Assembly: GCF_029382225.1 (NCBI RefSeq)
Contig: NZ_JARLTC010000005.1
Span: 186,001 to 250,000, forward strand
Direction: 5' to 3'
DNA length: 64,000 nucleotides
Source: Spongiactinospora sp. TRM90649
GTDB taxonomy: Bacteria; Actinomycetota; Actinomycetes; Streptosporangiales; Streptosporangiaceae
Part shown: positions 1 to 8,306 of the stretch, in pieces
Numbering within the stretch: the first letter of the stretch is position 1
Layout of the letters: each line of letters starts with the position of its first letter
Program-made: the position numbers and the translations under genes
Notes under the pieces: generated by a model
What the model was told of the DNA's origin: nothing
What the model saw: only the letters and a program-made list of their open reading frames with translations
The model's database searches: none

Positions 1-1
1 C

Positions 2-751
2 ACCCAGCCGCTGCTCGCCATCTGGGGCGAACACGACCTGCTCACGCCGCCGGGCGAGAGCCCGCCGCTGGTGGACCGCGCGCTGCGGAGCGGCGGCAAC
101 CGGCACTTCACCCTGCGGATCCTCCCCGGAGCCGAGCACGCCGGGCGCCTGACGCCCGACCGCGGCGTGACCCGGCTGACCACGCTTCCCCCCGGTTACG
201 CCGAGCTGGTCGGCTCCTGGATCGCCGACGCGACCTCCGGGCGCGCGCCGGTCGCGGGCGCGCTGCCGCCGACGACGCCGCAGCACTCCCTGACCGTGCC
301 CGCGCCGCCGTCCGCCTGGGGGGAGTCCGTGGCGGTCCAGCTCGCCGCGCTCGTCCTCTTCCTCGTCGCGTTCGGGGGATACGCGGCGACGGCCGCGGTC
401 CGCCGGGTGCGCGGGCGCGACGGGCGGCCGGTGGCCGGCTGGGCGGGCCGGGTCGCCTCGGGCTGCGGGCTGGTGGCGGGGCCGCTGCTGACCGGCTACC
501 TGGTCTACGCGGTGGTGACCGGCGGCAGGACGGCGGAACCCGGGCCGCTGCTCGCCGGCCGTCCGCTGCCCTGGCTCCTGCTGCACATGCTCGCCGTGGC
601 GACCGTCGCGGCGACCGCCCTCTCCGCCCTGGCCTGGCGCCGCGCGGGGCGCGCCGTGTCCGGGGCGGAGAGGGTACGGCTCGGCCTGCTGGTCACCGGT
701 GGCGTGGTGTTCGTCCCCTGGGCCCTGTACTGGGGCCTGCTGGTCCCGTGA
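2..751 (+). CDS. Alpha/beta hydrolase C-terminal part with membrane tail (5' end outside window)
   Basis: The reading frame is open from base 2, so the start lies upstream. The first residues contain WGEHDLLTPP, typical of the acid-residue loop of alpha/beta hydrolases, and PGAEHAG follows about 35 residues later, matching the catalytic histidine. After this fold come about four hydrophobic segments (from about base 330 to the stop), for example LAALVLFLVAFGGYAATAAV and a last one ending ALYWGLLVP. The protein is therefore probably a membrane-anchored hydrolase of the dienelactone hydrolase/peptidase S9-like type. The nucleophile region is not in the window, so substrate and activity cannot be judged. 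Confidence 0.65.
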   Translation, partial: TQPLLAIWGEHDLLTPPGESPPLVDRALRSGGNRHFTLRILPGAEHAGRLTPDRGVTRLTTLPPGYAELVGSWIADATSGRAPVAGALPPTTPQHSLTVPAPPSAWGESVAVQLAALVLFLVAFGGYAATAAVRRVRGRDGRPVAGWAGRVASGCGLVAGPLLTGYLVYAVVTGGRTAEPGPLLAGRPLPWLLLHMLAVATVAATALSALAWRRAGRAVSGAERVRLGLLVTGGVVFVPWALYWGLLVP

Positions 752-766
752 CGGCCCGGTCCCGGC

Positions 767-2587
767 TCACTCCACGGTGACGCTCTTGGCGAGGTTGCGC
801 GGCTTGTCCACATCGCGCTCCAGGGCGACGGCGGCATGGTAGGCCAGCAACTGGAGCGGGATGGTGAGCAGGATGGGGTCGAGCTCGGTCTCGTTCTTGG
901 GGACCACGACGCAGTCGTCGGCCAGCTTCGGATCCGCCGCGCGGTGCCCGATCATCAGCACCCGGCCGCCGCGCGCGCGGATCTCGCCGAGCGTCGTGAG
1001 GTTCTTGTCCAGCAACTCGTCGTCCGGGACGATCGCCACCGTCGGCATGTCGGGCCCGATCAGCGCGAGCGGGCCGTGCTTCAGCTCACTCGCCGGATAC
1101 GCCTCGGCGTGCACGTAGGAGATCTCCTTGAGCTTCTGCGCCCCCTCGCGGGCCACCGGGTAGCCCCGGACGCGGCCCACGAACATCATCCCGGTGTGGT
1201 CGGCGTACTTGCGCGCGAGCGCGGCGATCTCGGCGTCCTTGGCGAGGATCTCCTCGATCTGCCCGGGCAGCCGGCGCAGGCCCTCGCTGATCCGCCGCCC
1301 GTCGGCGGGCGAGAGGTCGTGCACCCGGCCGAAGTGCAGGGCCAGCAGCGCGAACGCCACGGCTGTCGAGGTGAACGCCTTGGTCGAAGCGACCGAGACC
1401 TCGGGACCGGCGTGCAGGTACATCCCGCCGTCGCACTCGCGGGCGATCGCGCTGCCGACCGTGTTGACGATGCCGAGCACCCGCCCGCCCTTGCGCTTGA
1501 GCTCCTGCACCGCCGCGAGGGTGTCGTAGGTCTCGCCGGACTGGCTGATCGCGACGTAGAGGGTGTCGTGCTCAACGACCGGATTGCGGTAGCGGAACTC
1601 GCTGGCGGGCTCGGCGTCGGCCGGGATGCGCGCCAGCTCCTCGACGAGCTGGGCGCCGATCTGGCCCGAGTAGTACGCCGAGCCACAGCCGATGATCTTC
1701 ACACGGCGGAAGGCGCGGGTCTCGTGCGGGGTGAGGTTCAGGCCGCCCAGGTGGGCGATGTGGAACCGGTCGTCGAGCCGGCCGCGCAGGGTGCGGGCCA
1801 CGGTCTCGGGCTGCTCGGAGATCTCCTTGAGCAGGTAGTGCTCGTAGCCGCCGGTGTCGTAGTGCCCGGCGTCCCAGTCGACGGTGAGGGGCTCCTTGGC
1901 GGTCTCCCTGGCGTCCATGGTGAAGGTGTGGAAGCCGTCGGCCTTGATCGTGGCCAGCTCGCCGTCCTCCAGGTGGACGACCTGGCGGGTGTAGCGGACC
2001 AGCGCGGCGACGTCGGAGGCGGCGAACATCTCCTTCTCGCCGATGCCGAGCACGATCGGGCTGCCGTTGCGGGCCACGACGACCTCGCCGGGGCGCTCGG
2101 CGTCCACGACGGCCACGCCGTAGGTGCCGACGACCCGCTTCAACGCGGTGCGGACGGCCTCCTCCAGCGAGTCGGTGTCCTTGACCGTGCGCGCGATCAG
2201 GTGCGCGAGCACCTCGCTGTCGGTCTCCGAGGCGAACGTGACGCCGTCCACCGTGAGCTTGGCGCGCAGCTCATCGGCGTTCTCGATGATCCCGTTGTGC
2301 ACGACGGCGATGCGCTCGGCGCCGTCGAGGTGCGGGTGGGCGTTGACGTCGCTCGGCACGCCGTGCGTGGCCCAGCGGGTGTGCCCGATGCCCAGGCCGC
2401 CCTTGAAGCGCGCGGGGACGGCGGCGGCCAGGTCGGCGACCCGGCCTTTGACCTTCCGCATCTTGAGCGTCTTGCTGACGATGGCGATCCCGGCCGAGTC
2501 GTAGCCGCGGTACTCCAGCCGCGCCAGCCCCTCAAGCAGGATGGGCGCCGCGTCCTTCGGCCCTACATAGGCGACGATTCCGCACAT
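767..2587 (-). CDS. glmS: Glutamine--fructose-6-phosphate aminotransferase (isomerizing)
   Basis: Makes glucosamine-6-phosphate from fructose-6-phosphate and glutamine, the entry step to peptidoglycan amino sugars, in the cytoplasm. The 606-residue length is normal. It begins MCGIVAYVG, which exposes the Cys2 nucleophile of the class II glutaminase domain (residues 1 to about 220). Two SIS sugar-isomerase domains follow (about 290-420 and 460-595; motifs GCGSAYYSG and SQSGETYDTLAA). The C-terminus DKPRNLAKSVTVE is the conserved end of the family. An AAGGAG ribosome site lies just before ATG 2587. A small gene ends 12 bp upstream, so the two are probably co-transcribed and there is no room for a glmS ribozyme. 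Confidence 0.97.
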   Translation of the reverse strand: MCGIVAYVGPKDAAPILLEGLARLEYRGYDSAGIAIVSKTLKMRKVKGRVADLAAAVPARFKGGLGIGHTRWATHGVPSDVNAHPHLDGAERIAVVHNGIIENADELRAKLTVDGVTFASETDSEVLAHLIARTVKDTDSLEEAVRTALKRVVGTYGVAVVDAERPGEVVVARNGSPIVLGIGEKEMFAASDVAALVRYTRQVVHLEDGELATIKADGFHTFTMDARETAKEPLTVDWDAGHYDTGGYEHYLLKEISEQPETVARTLRGRLDDRFHIAHLGGLNLTPHETRAFRRVKIIGCGSAYYSGQIGAQLVEELARIPADAEPASEFRYRNPVVEHDTLYVAISQSGETYDTLAAVQELKRKGGRVLGIVNTVGSAIARECDGGMYLHAGPEVSVASTKAFTSTAVAFALLALHFGRVHDLSPADGRRISEGLRRLPGQIEEILAKDAEIAALARKYADHTGMMFVGRVRGYPVAREGAQKLKEISYVHAEAYPASELKHGPLALIGPDMPTVAIVPDDELLDKNLTTLGEIRARGGRVLMIGHRAADPKLADDCVVVPKNETELDPILLTIPLQLLAYHAAVALERDVDKPRNLAKSVTVE

Positions 2588-2599
2588 CGAACCAGCTCC

Positions 2600-2887
2600 T
2601 TACCCATAGACGATCCTGCGGAGCTGCCGTAGCGACAGCGCGGGGGCGGCGACCCTGCGCATCGGCAGCTCGGTGGCGATCCTCGGAAAGATCTCCTCAT
2701 TCGTGAGCCCCTGGGCCTTCAGCTCCACGTGGCGGCGACGGACGTACTCCTCGACCGGCTCGGAGAAGAACGTCAGAACGTCGGCCACCACCCGCGCGGC
2801 CTCGCCACGGCCGAGTGCGCTCGTCCGGGTCAGATGCGCGATCAGATCCTCATGTGGATGCCAGGCATGGGACACAGCGCAGGACAT
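2600..2887 (-). CDS. Small hypothetical protein upstream of glmS
   Basis: A protein of about 95 residues ending 12 bp before glmS on the same strand, so probably in one transcript. It is charged and mostly helical by eye (HPHEDLIAHLTRTSALG, then an Arg-rich segment VEEYVRRRHVELKAQGL). The end LRQLRRIVYG is basic. I chose ATG 2887 because the longer frame from 2986 adds a poorly coding-like extension; the ribosome site is weak and a later GTG is possible. It may be a regulator or a protein-interaction module, but I do not recognise a named family. Confidence 0.6.
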   Translation of the reverse strand: MSCAVSHAWHPHEDLIAHLTRTSALGRGEAARVVADVLTFFSEPVEEYVRRRHVELKAQGLTNEEIFPRIATELPMRRVAAPALSLRQLRRIVYG

Positions 2888-3068
2888 TACGCACTCGCAG
2901 CGACGAATACCAAGCCTTCTGCCCGATTCCGGGCAGGATATGGCCCGAACTCTAGAGGAGATCTCCCCTTCCACTCCCTTCCCCATAGAACACGATCAAG
3001 AAGCCCTCAAAGCGGACATGGGTCATTATCGTCTACCCTGTGTAGCTAGTCCTCACCGGGGAGTAATC

Positions 3069-5102
3069 ATGCGCCGTGTGTTCCTGGCCGCCGCCGTCGC
3101 CCTCGCCTCCTGCGTCGCGCCGCCCGCCGCCGCCCGGCCGGGCGAAGGTGAGCGCCAGGCGGCCTACCAGCGGGCCGCCCGGGCGCAGCACGTGCCCGAG
3201 AGCGTGCTGCTCGCGGTGTCGTACCTGCACTCCCGGTGGGACACGCACGGCTGGCGGCCGAGCACGGCGGGCGGATACGGGCCGATGCACCTGGTGGACG
3301 GGGCCCCCGCGCCCGGCCCGGGACACGGGGTCGCCGACCGGCGCGGCGACGACAGCCGAGGGCCGCTGCGCGTGACCGTGCCACGGGCGGCCGCGCGGCC
3401 CGAGCGGCCTCAGGACTCGCCCTTGCGGCGGGCGGCGCGGCTGACCGGGCTGCCCGCCGAACGGCTGCGCACCCAGGCGGAGGCGAACATCCTCGGCGGG
3501 GCGGCCCTGCTCGCCGAACGGCAGCGCCGTCTCGGCCGTCCCCTCTCACCCGACGCCCGGGCCTGGTACGACGCGGTGGCCTCCTACGCCACGCCCGACT
3601 TCGCCGACGAGGTGTTCGCCACCATCAGGTCGGGCGCGGCCCGCACCACCGACGACGGGCACGCCGTACGACTGGCCCCCGTCGCCGTGCCGCCCCGCCC
3701 GCGCCGAACCGCCTCCGCCGGGCAGGCCGAGTGCCCCTCGTCGCTGTCGTGCGCGTGGATCCCGGCCGCCTACCGCAAGACCGGCAAGGGCTCATACGGC
3801 AACCACGACCGGACCCGGGGCGGAAGGGCGATCGACTACATCATCATCCACGACGGCGAGACCACCTACGAGGCGATGACCGGCCTCGCCGGCAACCCCA
3901 AGTACGTGAGCTGGCACTACACCCTGCGCTCCCGGGACGGCCAGGTCGCCCAGCACGTCAGGACCAAGGACATCGCCTGGCACAGCGGCAACTGGTACTT
4001 CAACACCCGCTCGATCGGGCTGGAGCACGAGGGCTACCTGGCCAGGGGCGGCGCCTGGTACACCGAGGCGATGTACCGCTCGTCGGCCAGGCTGGTGCGC
4101 TACCTGGCCGACCGGTACAAGATCCCGCTGGACCGCGAGCACATCCTCGGCCACGACAACGTCCCGGGGATCAGCCCCGAGCTCGTCAGCGGCATGCACG
4201 AGGACCCGGGGCCCTACTGGGACTGGGCGCACTACTTCGAACTGCTCGGCGCGCCGCTGCACCGCTCGGGGCCGGGCATCGGGGCGGCCTCGGCGCCGCC
4301 GCCCTCTCCGCCCGCTTCGGCGTACGACGGCTACGACGAGCCGTACTCGCAGGAACCTGGCGAGACCTACGAGGAGCGGGATCCCTACGACGACCTGTCC
4401 TCCGGCGGTGACCTCTACTCCGGCGACCCGCTGCGCGGCGAGTCACGCCTGGCGACCTCGGAGCAGGCTCCCGACAGTGTGATGATCCTGCCGTCCTACG
4501 ATGACCATCAGCCCTACTTCACCGGCTGCGACAAGAAGCGGCCCGGCGTGCCCTGCCCCGCGCGGGGAGCGGCCTCGGTGTGGCTCTACACCGCGCCGCG
4601 TCCAGGGGCGCCGCTGGTCACCGACATCGGCAAGCACCCGCGCGGCGGCTCCACGCGCAGCGTCTACGACCACGCGGCCCGCGCGTCCACCGGGCAGCGC
4701 TACGCCGTCGCCGGTCGCAGCGGCGACTGGACCGCCATCTGGTACCTCGGCCAGCGGGCCTGGTTCCACAACCCCGCGAGCGTGCCCACCGCCGTCCCCG
4801 TGAAGGCCCGGACGGTCACCGCCCGCCACTCCTCCGTCCCCGTGTACGGCAGGGCGTACCCGGGCGGGGCCGCCTACCCCAGACACGTCAAGCGGCAGCC
4901 GCTGATCCCGCTGCAGTACCGCCTGCCCGCCGGGCAGCGCTACACCGTCGGCATGACAGTGCCCGCCACCTATCTGCGCGCCTCCACGTTCAACCCGGCC
5001 CGCCACCGGCTGATCCGCGGCGCGCTCACCTACCACCAGATCCAGTTCGGCCACCGGGTGATGTTCGTCAAGGCCAAGGACGTCCGCCAATCCCCCGCGT
5101 GA
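3069..5102 (+). CDS. Secreted N-acetylmuramoyl-L-alanine amidase (amidase_2/PGRP fold)
   Basis: Predicted exported cell-wall hydrolase of 677 residues. ATG 3069 follows a GGGGAG ribosome site and opens a signal peptide (MRRVFLAAAVALASC, then APPAAARPG). Residues about 35-210 resemble a lytic-transglycosylase-like helical region (VPESVLLAVSYLHSRWD). Residues about 255-400 are a zinc amidase_2 domain: YIIIHDGETT, WHYTLRSRDG, IAWHSGNWYFN, then GHDNVPG and HEDPGPYWDW, which supply the likely zinc ligands. A low-complexity linker rich in Tyr, Asp and Glu follows, then two SH3-like repeats up to the C-terminus. It probably cleaves the stem peptide from muramic acid. The four-tRNA cluster begins 50 bp downstream. 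Confidence 0.85.
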   Translation: MRRVFLAAAVALASCVAPPAAARPGEGERQAAYQRAARAQHVPESVLLAVSYLHSRWDTHGWRPSTAGGYGPMHLVDGAPAPGPGHGVADRRGDDSRGPLRVTVPRAAARPERPQDSPLRRAARLTGLPAERLRTQAEANILGGAALLAERQRRLGRPLSPDARAWYDAVASYATPDFADEVFATIRSGAARTTDDGHAVRLAPVAVPPRPRRTASAGQAECPSSLSCAWIPAAYRKTGKGSYGNHDRTRGGRAIDYIIIHDGETTYEAMTGLAGNPKYVSWHYTLRSRDGQVAQHVRTKDIAWHSGNWYFNTRSIGLEHEGYLARGGAWYTEAMYRSSARLVRYLADRYKIPLDREHILGHDNVPGISPELVSGMHEDPGPYWDWAHYFELLGAPLHRSGPGIGAASAPPPSPPASAYDGYDEPYSQEPGETYEERDPYDDLSSGGDLYSGDPLRGESRLATSEQAPDSVMILPSYDDHQPYFTGCDKKRPGVPCPARGAASVWLYTAPRPGAPLVTDIGKHPRGGSTRSVYDHAARASTGQRYAVAGRSGDWTAIWYLGQRAWFHNPASVPTAVPVKARTVTARHSSVPVYGRAYPGGAAYPRHVKRQPLIPLQYRLPAGQRYTVGMTVPATYLRASTFNPARHRLIRGALTYHQIQFGHRVMFVKAKDVRQSPA

Positions 5103-5154
5103 CCGCGCGTCCCCCCGCGCCGGACGGGCGGTCGCGGTAGAATCCGCAGGTAAC

Positions 5155-5227
5155 GCGGACGTGGCTCAGCTGGTAGAGCATCACCTTGCCAAGGTGAGGG
5201 TCGCGGGTTCGAATCCCGTCGTCCGCT
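5155..5227 (+). tRNA. tRNA-Gly (anticodon GCC), copy 1
   Basis: A complete 73-nt cloverleaf. The acceptor stem is GCGGACG paired with CGTCCGC, the anticodon loop reads CTTGCCAAG (GCC) and the T arm has GGTTCGAATCC. The 3' CCA is not encoded. A TAGAAT -10-like hexamer about 14 bp upstream could start the tRNA transcript. Confidence 0.97.
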
Positions 5228-5242
5228 CGGGTCCCCTTTCCC

Positions 5243-5313
5243 GGTGGAGTGGCCGAGAGGCGAGGCAGCGGCCTGCAAAGCCGCGTACACGGGTTCAAAT
5301 CCCGTCTCCACCT
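5243..5313 (+). tRNA. tRNA-Cys (anticodon GCA)
   Basis: A 71-nt cloverleaf with acceptor stem GGTGGAG/CTCCACC, anticodon loop CCTGCAAAG (GCA), T loop GGTTCAAATCC, and the U73 discriminator expected for tRNA-Cys. CCA follows directly (5314-5316), so the 3' end may be encoded. Confidence 0.96.
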
Positions 5314-5401
5314 CCACGTCCCGCTCGCGATGGCACCGCCCACCCGTGACATCCGCTAAGGTGGTCACGCGAGCCGGGGCACCCCAGCCCATGGCGATCA
5401 C

Positions 5402-5474
5402 GCGGACGTGGCTCAGCTGGTAGAGCATCACCTTGCCAAGGTGAGGGTCGCGGGTTCGAATCCCGTCGTCCGCT
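5402..5474 (+). tRNA. tRNA-Gly (anticodon GCC), copy 2
   Basis: Base-for-base identical to the tRNA-Gly at 5155, 247 bp downstream. The pair flanks tRNA-Cys as a 73-bp direct repeat. CCA is not encoded. Confidence 0.97.
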
Positions 5475-5489
5475 CTGGTGTTTCATCTA

Positions 5490-5564
5490 GGGCGATTAGC
5501 TCAGTGGGAGAGCGCTACCTTGACACGGTAGAGGCCACTGGTTCAATCCCAGTATCGCCCACCA
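5490..5564 (+). tRNA. tRNA-Val (anticodon GAC), CCA encoded
   Basis: The acceptor stem is GGGCGAT/ATCGCCC, the anticodon loop is CTTGACACG (GAC), the T loop is GGTTCAATCC, the discriminator is A, and CCA is encoded at 5562-5564. It lies 15 bp after the second tRNA-Gly, presumably in one precursor. Confidence 0.96.
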
Positions 5565-5599
5565 CCCACTTTTACCGCGTTTCTCATTCCACGCGTTCG

Positions 5600-6580
5600 C
5601 TATAGCGCGGGGGCCATTTCCATCCAGCCGCGATAGTCGTCCACGTCGACGTTGCTGCCGCACACGATGGTCACCACATGGCGGCCCGCGAAACGGTCGC
5701 GATCCTCCAGGATCGCGGCGATGCCCAGCGCGGCCGACGGCTCGACGACCAGACCGGCCTGGTCGAGGAGCATCCGCATACCGGCGATGATCGACTCCTC
5801 CCGCACCAGCACGGCGTCGTCGGCGACCTGGAGCAGGTCGTCCAGCACGACCGGGATCGGGCGGCGGCCCGCGACGCCGTCGGCGATGGTGTCGGTCGAA
5901 TCGGTGGTGACGACCCTTCGCTGACGCCACGAGTGCGTCATCGCGGGCGCGCCCAGCGGCTGGACGCAGATCACCTCGACGCCGGGCGCCAGGGCCTTCA
6001 CCACGTGCCCCACACCGGTGGCCAGCGCGCCGCCGCCGAGCGCGATCAGGACGGCGTCGACCGGCGGGCCGGAGTCCACCAGTTCCAGGCCGATGGTCGC
6101 CGCGCCCTCGCAGGTCTCGATGTCCAGGCTGTCCACGACGAGACGGATGCCGTCGTGGCGCGCGATGGCCGCCGCCCGCTCGCGGGCCGTGTCGAAGTCG
6201 CCGTCCACCAGTTCCAGCCTGGCGTCCAGCGCGCGGATGCGGTCCAGTTTGACGGCGGGCGCGAAGCGCGACGCCACGACGGTGACGTCCAGCCCACGGC
6301 GACGCCCCGACCAGGCGAGCGCCTGCCCGAGGTTGCCCGCGCTGGCGCACACCACGGCCCGCGCCCCGCCGTCCGAATCGGCGAGCAGGCTCGCGACCAG
6401 CTCGGTGCCCCGCCCCTTGAAGCTGCGGATCGGGTTCGCCGTCTCCAGCTTGACGCTCACCGCGCACCCCAGGTGGGGCTCCAGCGCCTCGCAGCGGTAC
6501 AGCGGACTGTCCAGGAAGATCGGATCGATCACCCGGCGAGCCGCCCGGATCCGGCCGATGTCGAGGCGCGTTCCCTGCAT
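5600..6580 (-). CDS. PLP-dependent threonine dehydratase-like enzyme
   Basis: A fold-type II PLP enzyme of 326 residues. SFKGRG carries the Schiff-base lysine (K55), VCASAGNLGQALAW is the substrate-loop/asparagine motif, and ALGGGALATG is the glycine-rich phosphate loop. The start LDIGRIRAARRVIDPIFLDS matches the N-terminus of threonine dehydratase/serine racemase relatives. There is no C-terminal ACT domain, so it is the catabolic rather than the isoleucine-feedback type. It could deaminate threonine/serine or another hydroxy amino acid. It ends 36 bp from the convergent tRNA-Val and stands alone. Confidence 0.85.
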   Translation of the reverse strand: MQGTRLDIGRIRAARRVIDPIFLDSPLYRCEALEPHLGCAVSVKLETANPIRSFKGRGTELVASLLADSDGGARAVVCASAGNLGQALAWSGRRRGLDVTVVASRFAPAVKLDRIRALDARLELVDGDFDTARERAAAIARHDGIRLVVDSLDIETCEGAATIGLELVDSGPPVDAVLIALGGGALATGVGHVVKALAPGVEVICVQPLGAPAMTHSWRQRRVVTTDSTDTIADGVAGRRPIPVVLDDLLQVADDAVLVREESIIAGMRMLLDQAGLVVEPSAALGIAAILEDRDRFAGRHVVTIVCGSNVDVDDYRGWMEMAPAL

Positions 6581-6637
6581 GACCCGGCAGCGTAGCGGCG
6601 TACTGCCGGAAACACGATGACTCGGCCGGGGCGGACT

Positions 6638-7390
6638 CTAACGGAAGTAGGATCCGCGGGTCTCCTGGCCGGTCACGGTGCCGATGCAGCGGTAGAAGCG
6701 GGTGCCCGCGTCGAACTGCGCCTGGGACGGCGGCATTACGTCGGCCTGCCAGTTGGAGGCGGCGATGGTCCTGGCCGAGCCGACCCGGCTGGCCATGAGC
6801 ACGGAACGGGCGCAGACCCGCTTGACCGTCGGGTGCTTGGCGAGGTCCTGCTGGACGTAGGTCTCGGCGTCCTTGGGGATCGGGGCGACGGCGAACGTCT
6901 CCCACGAGTGCGTCTCCTCGCAGCCGAGCCGCCTGGCCTTGGTGTCGCCCACGATGATGACGAGGCCGCCCCAGCACTCCGACTCGCGCACGCAGGCCGC
7001 CGCCGCGCCGGAGATCTTCGCGGCCGGGCAGTTCTCCGTGTAGGTGTCCACGCCGGTGAACACGCCGGCGGGCTCTGCGGTCTTCGTGGTGGGAGGCGTG
7101 CCGGCGCCTTCGGTGGCCGACGGGCGGCCCCCGGGGTCTCCCTGGATGATCTGGGTGTAGACGAACGTGCCCGCCCCGGCCACGATCACCAGGCTCAGCG
7201 CGGCGATGATCCCGACCAGAACCCGGTTGACCCGATGCGGCGCGGACGGCCTGGTGTCGGCCTGCGGCCGCGGGGAACGGCCCGCGGTCGAGGGCGCCGA
7301 TGAAGCGGACACCACGGATGGGACGGACGGCACGGACGGCCGCGTTCCGCGCGGCGTGGCGGCCGGAGGTGGAACCGGGCTGCCTGTCCG
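6638..7390 (-). CDS. Ser/Thr kinase C-terminal half: membrane segment and extracellular septum-formation-like domain (frameshifted from 7391-8255)
   Basis: The frame continues the kinase encoded upstream but is offset by one base. From about 7390 it reads a Pro/Ser/Thr-rich linker (SPVPPPAATPRG, then PSVPSVPSVV), a transmembrane helix (VLVGIIAALSLVIVAGAGTF) and an extracellular domain with paired cysteines. The motif CEETHSWETFAVAPIP resembles septum-formation domains. Together with the kinase part it gives a normal transmembrane sensor kinase, so one indel near 7380-7400 separates them. The junction is repetitive (GACGG-type repeats at 7318-7345), so it could be a true mutation or a sequencing slip. 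An independent ATG near 7333 exists but has no clear ribosome site. Confidence 0.7.
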   Translation of the reverse strand, partial: RTGSPVPPPAATPRGTRPSVPSVPSVVSASSAPSTAGRSPRPQADTRPSAPHRVNRVLVGIIAALSLVIVAGAGTFVYTQIIQGDPGGRPSATEGAGTPPTTKTAEPAGVFTGVDTYTENCPAAKISGAAAACVRESECWGGLVIIVGDTKARRLGCEETHSWETFAVAPIPKDAETYVQQDLAKHPTVKRVCARSVLMASRVGSARTIAASNWQADVMPPSQAQFDAGTRFYRCIGTVTGQETRGSYFR

Positions 7391-8255
7391 GCACGGGCGC
7401 GAGGGCGGTCACGGGAACCGCGCGGGCGAGCGAGGCGGAGCCGCTCTGAGACGACGCGTGCAGCGGAACGGCGGCGAGGGCGTCGCGGAACGCGGCGGCC
7501 GTCGGGATCCGCGCGCGAAGGTCGGACGCCAACCCCTGACGCAGCACGTCGGTCAACTCGGGCGGCACCCCGGGGATCTCCGGGACCGGCAGCCGGTGCA
7601 GGGCCAGGATCGTCACCAGGTTCGGCACGCCGTTCTCCGGAAAGCGCGGCGGACGGCCGGACATCAGCGCGTAGACGGTCGCCGCCAGCGCGTACACGTC
7701 GCCGGTCGGCGTCGGCTCGGCCAGTTCGAACGCCTCGGGCGCGGCGTACGCGGGCGTCAGCGACTCGCGGGTGACGGAGGCGTCGGGTCCTGAGGCGGGC
7801 ATGGTGGCAAGTCCGAAGTCGGACAGCGCGACCCCGCCGTACCGGTTGAGCAGGATGTTGCCGGGTTTCACGTCACGGTGCAGCACGCCCTGCGCGTGCG
7901 CGGCGGCCAGCGCGTCGGCGATGCGGACGCCGACGTCGCGCGCCTCGGCCGGGGAGAGGATCCGGCCGGCCAGCGATCCGCCGGGGCACAGCTCCATCAC
8001 CATGTAGGGCCGCCCGTCGGGCAGCAGACCGGCGTCGTAGACGGGCACGACGTGCGGATGGCCGGACAGCGCGCCGGCGGCGGTGACCTCGCGCATGAAT
8101 CGGCGCCGGTCCCGCTCGGACAGCAGTACCCGGTTGTCGACCTTCAGCGCGACCTCGCGGCCGACGGCCGACTGCAGCGCGAGGTAGACGACCCCGTAAC
8201 CGCCTTGGCCGAGTACACCCTTGATCGTGTAACCAGGTACCGAAATTTCGGACAC
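7391..8255 (-). CDS. Ser/Thr protein kinase catalytic domain (5' part of frameshifted gene)
   Basis: A Hanks-type kinase. GTG 8255 begins VSEISVPGYTIKGVLGQGGYG with the glycine-rich loop. ALKV supplies the ATP lysine, VLHRDVKPGNILL is the catalytic loop, SDFGLATMP is the DFG motif, and TPAYAAPEAFE matches the APE segment. The domain runs to about residue 265 and a short linker follows. After about 7390 this frame becomes an antisense-like Arg/Pro-rich stretch lacking protein character, while the true continuation lies in another frame. As sequenced, the kinase would lack its membrane anchor and sensor domain. Confidence 0.8.
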
Positions 8256-8306
8256 GCGCGGAAGCGTACACCGGCGCGGATCACTCGATCGCACGTTATC
8301 GCTGGC

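Noticed and set aside
2588..2599. glmS ribozyme/riboswitch
   Set aside because: Only 12 bp separate glmS from the upstream gene, far too short for the ribozyme.
836..2632. Long plus-strand frame opposite glmS (598 residues)
   Set aside because: It is the antisense shadow of glmS: Val/Gly/Asp/Arg-rich, with no family motif, and in a region where glmS is certain.
5155..5474. Repeated tRNA-Gly as attL/attR of an integrated element
   Set aside because: Only tRNA-Cys lies between the copies, and there is no integrase or other mobile-element gene.
5496..7380. Extension of the minus-strand kinase frame to a 932-residue protein
   Set aside because: After about 7390 it turns into Arg/Pro/Gly-rich shadow opposite the real frame of the kinase tail and the threonine-dehydratase-like gene.
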